Position numbers and translations under genes: made by a program. The notes below the pieces were generated by a model that saw nothing but the letters and a program-made list of their open reading frames with translations, had not been told where the DNA came from and searched no databases. Below are positions 58,074-64,000 of a DNA stretch of 64,000 nt, one piece after another; the stretch's first letter is position 1; each line of letters opens with the position of its first letter. This DNA comes from Luzula sylvatica (lineage: Eukaryota; Streptophyta; Magnoliopsida; Poales; Juncaceae). Location: the NCBI GenBank assembly GCA_946800325.1, contig OX326961.1:46773415-46837414 (forward strand). The letters run 5' to 3'.

Positions 58074-59223
58074 TTTTTTTTTCTTGAATTGCAAGAAGTT
58101 TGTTGAAGAAGACGATGTTCTATTTTTATGGGAGACATGAGAAAGAAAGATGTAATTCGGTACATAATCACAGCATAGCATCGATCAACCTTCTGTACCG
58201 ACAGGAGGTTTGTTATAATTTGATGGCTAGTGCAATCAGATTAGTGATCTAAATTTAGTTAAACAAGACATGTCAACACAAACAAATCATCAGAGATCTT
58301 CTGCGCTTAATCTAAGTGAAAGTTGACATTAATTATATAACAGCCAAATTTGCATATCAATTAATTAAGAATAAGAATAAAATCAACAATTAAAGAACAA
58401 TACAAATAAAAACATGACATCTTTATAAAATAAACTAATTGGATTCTTTGAATATTATCATATTTGCTAAAAATAATGCTTGTTTTGTTTAACATGGTTC
58501 GGTGATTTGGCCGAGATAAAAAAATTCAGCGGAGTCCGGACGTAATCGGCCATGGCCGAGGCGGATTTTGGTCGAGCCAAAAATATTGGCGAAGTCGGGA
58601 TGGTCTCGGCCATGTTCGAGACGGATTTTGGCCGAATAAATCGCCGGCGAGTCTCCGGTTTATTTTTTATTTTTTGGAAGATGGTCTATGTATGGTGTAA
58701 TTTGGATAAATATAAACTTTTTTTCGCCATTTATTCATAGTGTATTATCATTTGCTATAATGTTTGTGATAGGACACAGTGCAATCGCATGTTTAGGAAG
58801 CCACTATTATGGCATGTATAAACTTTTTCGCAAGAGGCAAAAGTTTACAAAATGGAGCCAATTATTTCACTAAATATATTTTTCTCAACATGCATGATTA
58901 ACTATTATAGCATGTATTGAGAGTTACTATTACTTTCTGCATAAGGAAGCTAACCATTATTTTTATTAAAATAATCATCGCGCCACGTTGCGAGTATGTT
59001 AATTGTGTTTTCATTGTAATTTGATTTAATAATTTTTATGATGATATTGTCCATATCATGTCAAAATAAAATAATTGCAAATTATATTTCTCTAATTTCA
59101 GAACTCATTTATGTAGAATGATGTATAAATTTGCAATAATATAACAACTATGAGGTATAAAATAAAATACTTAAATATTCACATCGCAATTAGCTAATCA
59201 GTGCATTAAACAAAAATATTTTT

Positions 59224-60420
59224 CTAATTCTTCGAGTAGAGATAGATGGCCCCGATTCCCGTCAAAATAATCCCTCCGAAGCCTAAATATTTCAAACCTT
59301 TCTTTTTCAGGGCCATGCTCTTTTCCTCTTCTTCTTTGTCTACTTCCTTTCGTTCTTCCATAAATTTGATTTCATCCTCAATATTCTTCATTTCCTCTTG
59401 ATAGCTTGACAAGATCTGTGCATACAACCTCTCTTTTTCAGCTCCCCTCAATTCCATCTCTTCGATGCGTCCAACGAGGGGCTGAACTATGGTTGCAACC
59501 GATGCACCCATCTTGTCTATCTTTGCATGCGTCTCATTTTTTACATTGACTAGACGGTTGAATAAACACATATTATTCTCTTCTATGCTCGTTATTTTAT
59601 CACTCATTTCAATCTGGGAATTCAGAAGTCGTTGCTCCAGAGTATCGTTCAAGTTTGAAATTTCTGATAAAATAAAATCTCGTGTGAGTTCAAATAATCG
59701 CCAGATAATTATGAATGAAACATTTAAAAATTTAACTACTCCCAATTGAAAATAAACTCTGATGCACAAAAATAAAAACTATTGCTTGATCTGAGAGTTA
59801 GATTTTAGATAACAAACTTATTTGAGTGATTATATATGTATAAAAACATTATAAATTCACTAATTGTGCCTATTAAAAAATAAACAAAATCAAACTTTTA
59901 GAAAGAATTACTTACCGGATGAAATGTGGGTTAAGATGGAATTTTCATGGACCGGAAGGTGAATGTGTGCAATGCATGTGCCGTTAGTTAGAGGGTCAAA
60001 CCCTGGCAGAATTGTTGGCCTGACATGAGCAGCTTGTGGAGAAGCCCGAGACCCGCCTGGAGCAAATCCGTTAGCAGGAAGTTTCTTTTCCGTCGCAGGT
60101 TTTGTCGTCGGGATCAGATCCATACCTGGGTTGTGAGAGAAGGATGCATAGGATGGAGAGAGTTGGTGGGCCAATGGTGGCTCAACTCCAAATCCATGGC
60201 GAGAGGAAAGAGAGAGGTGGAACTGTGGAGAGGAGGTGCCTGGGCTCGGATGGCCAGAAATGGAAGGAGGAAGAGCAGAGGGAGGGAAGACGGGTCGGAT
60301 CAAGGCCTCATCATATGGCCCGCAGCCAGAAGACCTCTTTTGAATAGAAGATGGGTCAGGAAGGACGGGGGACTTGAATTTGAAACGAAGGCTGAAAGGA
60401 TTCAAAGTTAGGGGATTCAT
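59224..60420 (-). CDS. Unrecognised 314-aa coiled-coil protein with C-terminal membrane segment, two exons (copy Y)
   Basis: Exon 1 59,916-60,420 (ATG at 60,420; donor CCG|GTAAGT), exon 2 59,224-59,663 (acceptor TTATCAG|AAATTTC). Together 945 nt, in frame. Residues 1-30 are basic and Ser-rich; 40-165 are Pro/Ser-rich and probably disordered. From about 169 to 285 it is charged and helical with heptad-like spacing (EISNLNDTLEQRLLN, RIEEMELRGAEKERLY, EEMKNIEDEIKFMEER). Residues 294-311 (YLGFGGIILTGIGAIYLY) form a membrane span followed by SKN, so it looks tail-anchored. I do not recognise the family. It could be a lineage-specific organelle or ER membrane protein. Tandem duplication without change argues for recent spread, not decay. 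Confidence 0.75.
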
Positions 60421-61109
60421 TGTTCTTTTTTTTCTTGAATTGCAAGAAGTTTGTTAAAGAAGACGATGTTCTATTTTTATGGGAGACGTCAGAAGGAAGA
60501 TGTAATTCGGTATATAATCATAGCGTAGCATCGAACAACCTTCTGCTCCGACGCAGGGTTTGTTATAATTTGATGGCTAGTGCAATCAGATTATTGATCT
60601 AAATTTAGTTAAAACAATACATGTCAACACAAACAAATCATGAGGGATATTCCGCGCCCCGATTAATCTAAGTAAAAGTGTGCATTAATTATATAACAAC
60701 CGCTTAATTAAGAATAAGAATAAAATGAACTATTAAAGAACCATACAAATAAAAACATGACATCTTTATAAAATAAACTAATTGAATTATTTGAATATTA
60801 TCATATTTGGTAAAAATAATGCTTGTTTCGTTTAACATGGTTCGTTGATTTGTCCGTGTTAAAAAAATTCAGGGTAGTTCGGACGTAGTCCGTCATGGCC
60901 GAGGCGGATTTTGGTCGGGCCAAAAATATTGGCGAAGTCGGGATGGTCTCGGCCATGTCCGAGACGGATTTTGGCAGAATAAATGGCCGGCGTGTCTCCG
61001 GTTTATTTTTTATTTTTTGAAGATGGTGTATATATGGTGTAATTTGGATAAATATAAACTTTTCTTTTCGCCTTTGGTTCATTGCATATTATAATCATAC
61101 AATGGTTAT
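60421..61109. other. Upstream region of the copy Y gene
   Basis: Homologous to 58,074-58,754 of copy X, including the GGCCGAGGCGGATTTTGG block. No separate gene seen. Confidence 0.65.
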
Positions 61110-61965
61110 AATTTTGAATATACTACAAAAAACTGCCACGTGTGTTTTTTTTTTACTTTGTTTTTTTAGTTTGTTTCTATTTAAACCCAAATTATACCCA
61201 TATATCGATGGAAAATATACTTAACCTCCCAAACTCATCACAATATCCTCGTTGAGGTGACAAAGTGAATTAATTAGCATTTCTAATTGATTCAATTAAA
61301 TATTAATTGACACGTTTAAATAACACATCAATAATTTATAATATGTTAATATTAGTAAATGTTAAGTGACGTGTCAATTCAATTAAATGGTCAATTGAAT
61401 CGTCAATTGAGTCAATTAATAATACTAATAAACCTACTTAATACTCTCTTGCCGTCTCAACAAAAATGTTATTTTAGTGTTATTGGGGCTTCATATATAA
61501 TATATGTATGAAATTATGACTCAAGGGTTCATTTCTTATGGTATAATTTAGAATTGTTTTATTTTATTAAAAAAATTGATATTTTGTACGTTAATGATTG
61601 ACATCTCAAATATATATTTCGGATTTATGTGTATTATTCACGGTTTTCTTTTATTTGTTTTGAAACTTTAATTTTGTTCGAAGTATAACATATTGTAGTT
61701 TATTTATTTTGTGGGAATTTATAATTATGGACCAATTTCATGGATTCTTATTAAGCAAAGTGCATATATCAATGATAAGAAAATTTCATAAACATTTATT
61801 AATTATAACGTATTGATTGACATCAACATATTTGTAAACATATCATGATTATATTAATTGAGTTTAAACGCACCCGCGCGAATACTATTTAAGCGAATTT
61901 TGAAAAAAAAACATGTAAAAGGGGGTATGAAGCCCCGCGCAATTGCGCGGGATATTACTTGTTTT
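61110..61965 (+). mobile_element. Helitron-like insertion (3' terminus only recognised)
   Basis: About 860 bp absent before copy Y but present before copy Z. Near its end lies a perfect 18-bp palindrome CCCGCGCAATTGCGCGGG (61,934-61,951), then a short AT stretch ending TTTTCTA. A hairpin just before the 3' end is the Helitron layout, but the final bases are not a clean CTRR and the 5' end is not identified. Confidence 0.4.
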
Positions 61966-62434
61966 CTATAATGTTTGTGATAGGACACAGTGCAATCGCA
62001 TGTTTAGGAAGCCACTATTATGGCATGTATAAACTTTTTCTCAAGAGGCAAAAGTTTACAAAAGGGAGCCAATTATTTCACTAAATATATTTTTCTCAAC
62101 ATGCATGATTAACTATTATAGCATGTATTGAGAGTTACTATTACTTTCTGCATAAGGAAGCTAACCATTATTTTTATTAAAATAATCATCGCGCCACGTT
62201 GCGAGTATGTTAATTGTGTTTTCATTGTAATTTGATTTAATAATTTTTATGATGATACTGTCCATATCATGTCAAAATAAAATAATTGCAAATTATATTT
62301 CTCTAATTTCAGAACTCATTTATGTAGAATGATGTATAAATTTGCAATAATATAACAACTATGAGGTATAAAATAAAATACTTAAATATTCACATCGCAA
62401 TTAGCTAATCAGTGCATTAAACAAAAATATTTTT

Positions 62435-63631
62435 CTAATTCTTCGAGTAGAGATAGATGGCCCCGATTCCCGTCAAAATAATCCCTCCGAAGCCTAAATA
62501 TTTCAAACCTTTCTTTTTCAGGGCCATGCTCTTTTCCTCTTCTTCTTTGTCTACTTCCTTTCGTTCTTCCATAAATTTGATTTCATCCTCAATATTCTTC
62601 ATTTCCTCTTGATAGCTTGACAAGATCTGTGCATACAACCTCTCTTTTTCAGCTCCCCTCAATTCCATCTCTTCGATGCGTCCAACGAGGGGCTGAACTA
62701 TGGTTGCAACCGATGCACCCATCTTGTCTATCTTTGCATGCGTCTCATTTTTTACATTGACTAGACGGTTGAATAAACACATATTATTCTCTTCTATGCT
62801 CGTTATTTTATCACTCATTTCAATCTGGGAATTCAGAAGTCGTTGCTCCAGAGTATCGTTCAAGTTTGAAATTTCTGATAAAATAAAATCTCGTGTGAGT
62901 TCAAATAATCGCCAGATAATTATGAATGAAACATTTAAAAATTTAACTACTCCCAATTGAAAATAAACTCTGATGCACAAAAATAAAAACTATTGCTTGA
63001 TCTGAGAGTTAGATTTTAGATAACAAACTTATTTGAGTGATTATATATGTATAAAAACATTATAAATTCACTAATTGTGCCTATTAAAAAATAAACAAAA
63101 TCAAACTTTTAGAAAGAATTACTTACCGGATGAAATGTGGGTTAAGATGGAATTTTCATGGACCGGAAGGTGAATGTGTGCAATGCATGTGCCGTTAGTT
63201 AGAGGGTCAAACCCTGGCAGAATTGTTGGCCTGACATGAGCAGCTTGTGGAGAAGCCCGAGACCCGCCTGGAGCAAATCCGTTAGCAGGAAGTTTCTTTT
63301 CCGTCGCAGGTTTTGTCGTCGGGATCAGATCCATACCTGGGTTGTGAGAGAAGGATGCATAGGATGGAGAGAGTTGGTGGGCCAATGGTGGCTCAACTCC
63401 AAATCCATGGCGAGAGGAAAGAGAGAGGTGGAACTGTGGAGAGGAGGTGCCTGGGCTCGGATGGCCAGAAATGGAAGGAGGAAGAGCAGAGGGAGGGAAG
63501 ACGGGTCGGATCAAGGCCTCATCATATGGCCCGCAGCCAGAAGACCTCTTTTGAATAGAAGATGGGTCAGGAAGGACGGGGGACTTGAATTTGAAACGAA
63601 GGCTGAAAGGATTCAAAGTTAGGGGATTCAT
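62435..63631 (-). CDS. Unrecognised 314-aa coiled-coil protein with C-terminal membrane segment (copy Z)
   Basis: Exon 1 63,127-63,631, exon 2 62,435-62,874; the protein is identical to copy Y. The flanks match copy Y too, so its promoter is the same on the visible side. See copy Y for domain layout; the function is unknown. Confidence 0.75.
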
Positions 63632-64000
63632 TGTTCTTTTTTTTCTTGAATTGCAAGAAGTTTGTTAAAGAAGACGATGTTCTATTTTTATGGGAGACGT
63701 CAGAAGGAAGATGTAATTCGGTATATAATCATAGCGTAGCATCGAACAACCTTCTGCTCCGACGCAGGGTTTGTTATAATTTGATGGCTAGTGCAATCAG
63801 ATTATTGATCTAAATTTAGTTAAAACAATACATGTCAACACAAACAAATCATGAGGGATATTCCGCGCCCCGATTAATCTAAGTAAAAGTGTGCATTAAT
63901 TATATAACAACCGCTTAATTAAGAATAAGAATAAAATGAACTATTAAAGAACCATACAAATAAAAACATGACATCTTTATAAAATAAACTAATTGAATTA
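63632..64000. other. Upstream region of the copy Z gene
   Basis: Same as 60,421-60,789; cut by the window end. Confidence 0.65.

Larger units (their letters stand above)
57302..58754. repeat. Older, rearranged copy (X) of the 3.2-kb repeat
   Basis: 57,302-57,400 matches 58,975-59,068, and 57,820-58,750 matches 60,170-61,080. The ~1.1 kb between, which holds exon 2 and part of exon 1 in the other copies, is replaced by about 400 bp of unrelated sequence. Confidence 0.8.
58755..61965. repeat. 3,211-bp tandem repeat, copy Y
   Basis: 58,755 onward recurs from 61,966 at a constant offset of 3,211 with only about three differences seen (near 58,836, 58,857 and 59,047). Very recent duplication. 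Confidence 0.93.
61966..64000. repeat. 3,211-bp tandem repeat, copy Z (runs off window)
   Basis: Near-identical to 58,755-60,789 and continues past the window end. Confidence 0.93.

Noticed and set aside
58552..58740. 62-codon frame in copy X upstream region
   Set aside because: The homologous stretch near 60,890-61,080 does not keep this frame, so it is not under coding constraint.

Overview
This is a plant nuclear window, most probably a eudicot. The evidence is intron-rich genes with GT-AG borders, plant nicotianamine synthase (NAS) genes, a plastid-targeted glutamyl endopeptidase, and a dense AT-rich layer of plant transposons (L1-type LINE, Copia, a solo LTR, hAT, CACTA, Mutator-like, SINE). 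I cannot name the species.

Layout. (1) 1-26,186 is two near-identical tandem units: unit 1 = 1-13,260 and unit 2 = 13,261-26,186. Each holds the 5' part and upstream region of one minus-strand NAS gene, a hAT MITE, a decayed LINE with a solo LTR nested in it, and the 3' part of the next NAS gene. (2) 25,707-29,260 is the third NAS gene and an older, diverged copy of the same upstream region. (3) 29,260-38,890 is a transposon nest: hAT and CACTA elements, then a Copia element with two similar LTRs and a decayed interior, running into an inverted relative of its LTR. (4) 38,890-42,656 is AT-rich 3' flank of the fourth NAS gene, with ATT arrays and a MITE-like element. (5) 42,657-48,353 is the fourth NAS gene and its diverged upstream region, carrying a Mutator-like foldback element and two hAT elements. 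(6) 48,354-52,094 is gene-poor and contains a SINE. (7) 52,095-55,969 is a complete 14-exon chloroplast glutamyl endopeptidase gene (CGEP), minus strand, 951 codons plus stop. (8) 57,300-64,000 is a second tandem family: an unrecognised two-exon gene for a 314-residue protein with a C-terminal membrane segment. It has two identical-protein copies in 3,211-bp units and one older pseudogene copy.

Biology. Four NAS genes (one cut by the window edge) lie head to tail on the minus strand. NAS joins three S-adenosylmethionine molecules into nicotianamine, the iron/copper/zinc/nickel chelator. Repeats 1-3 are nearly the same sequence. The two of them whose 3' ends are visible share a nonsense change (CAG to TAG) that removes the last 18 residues still present in the fourth gene. 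The 13-kb repeat joint lies inside the NAS coding sequence, so unequal crossing-over between NAS genes is the simplest origin. The LINE and solo LTR inserted before the duplication and were copied with it.

Limits. Everything was read by eye. Family names rest on motifs, terminal repeats and target-site duplications, not on database searches. Substitution counts are minima.
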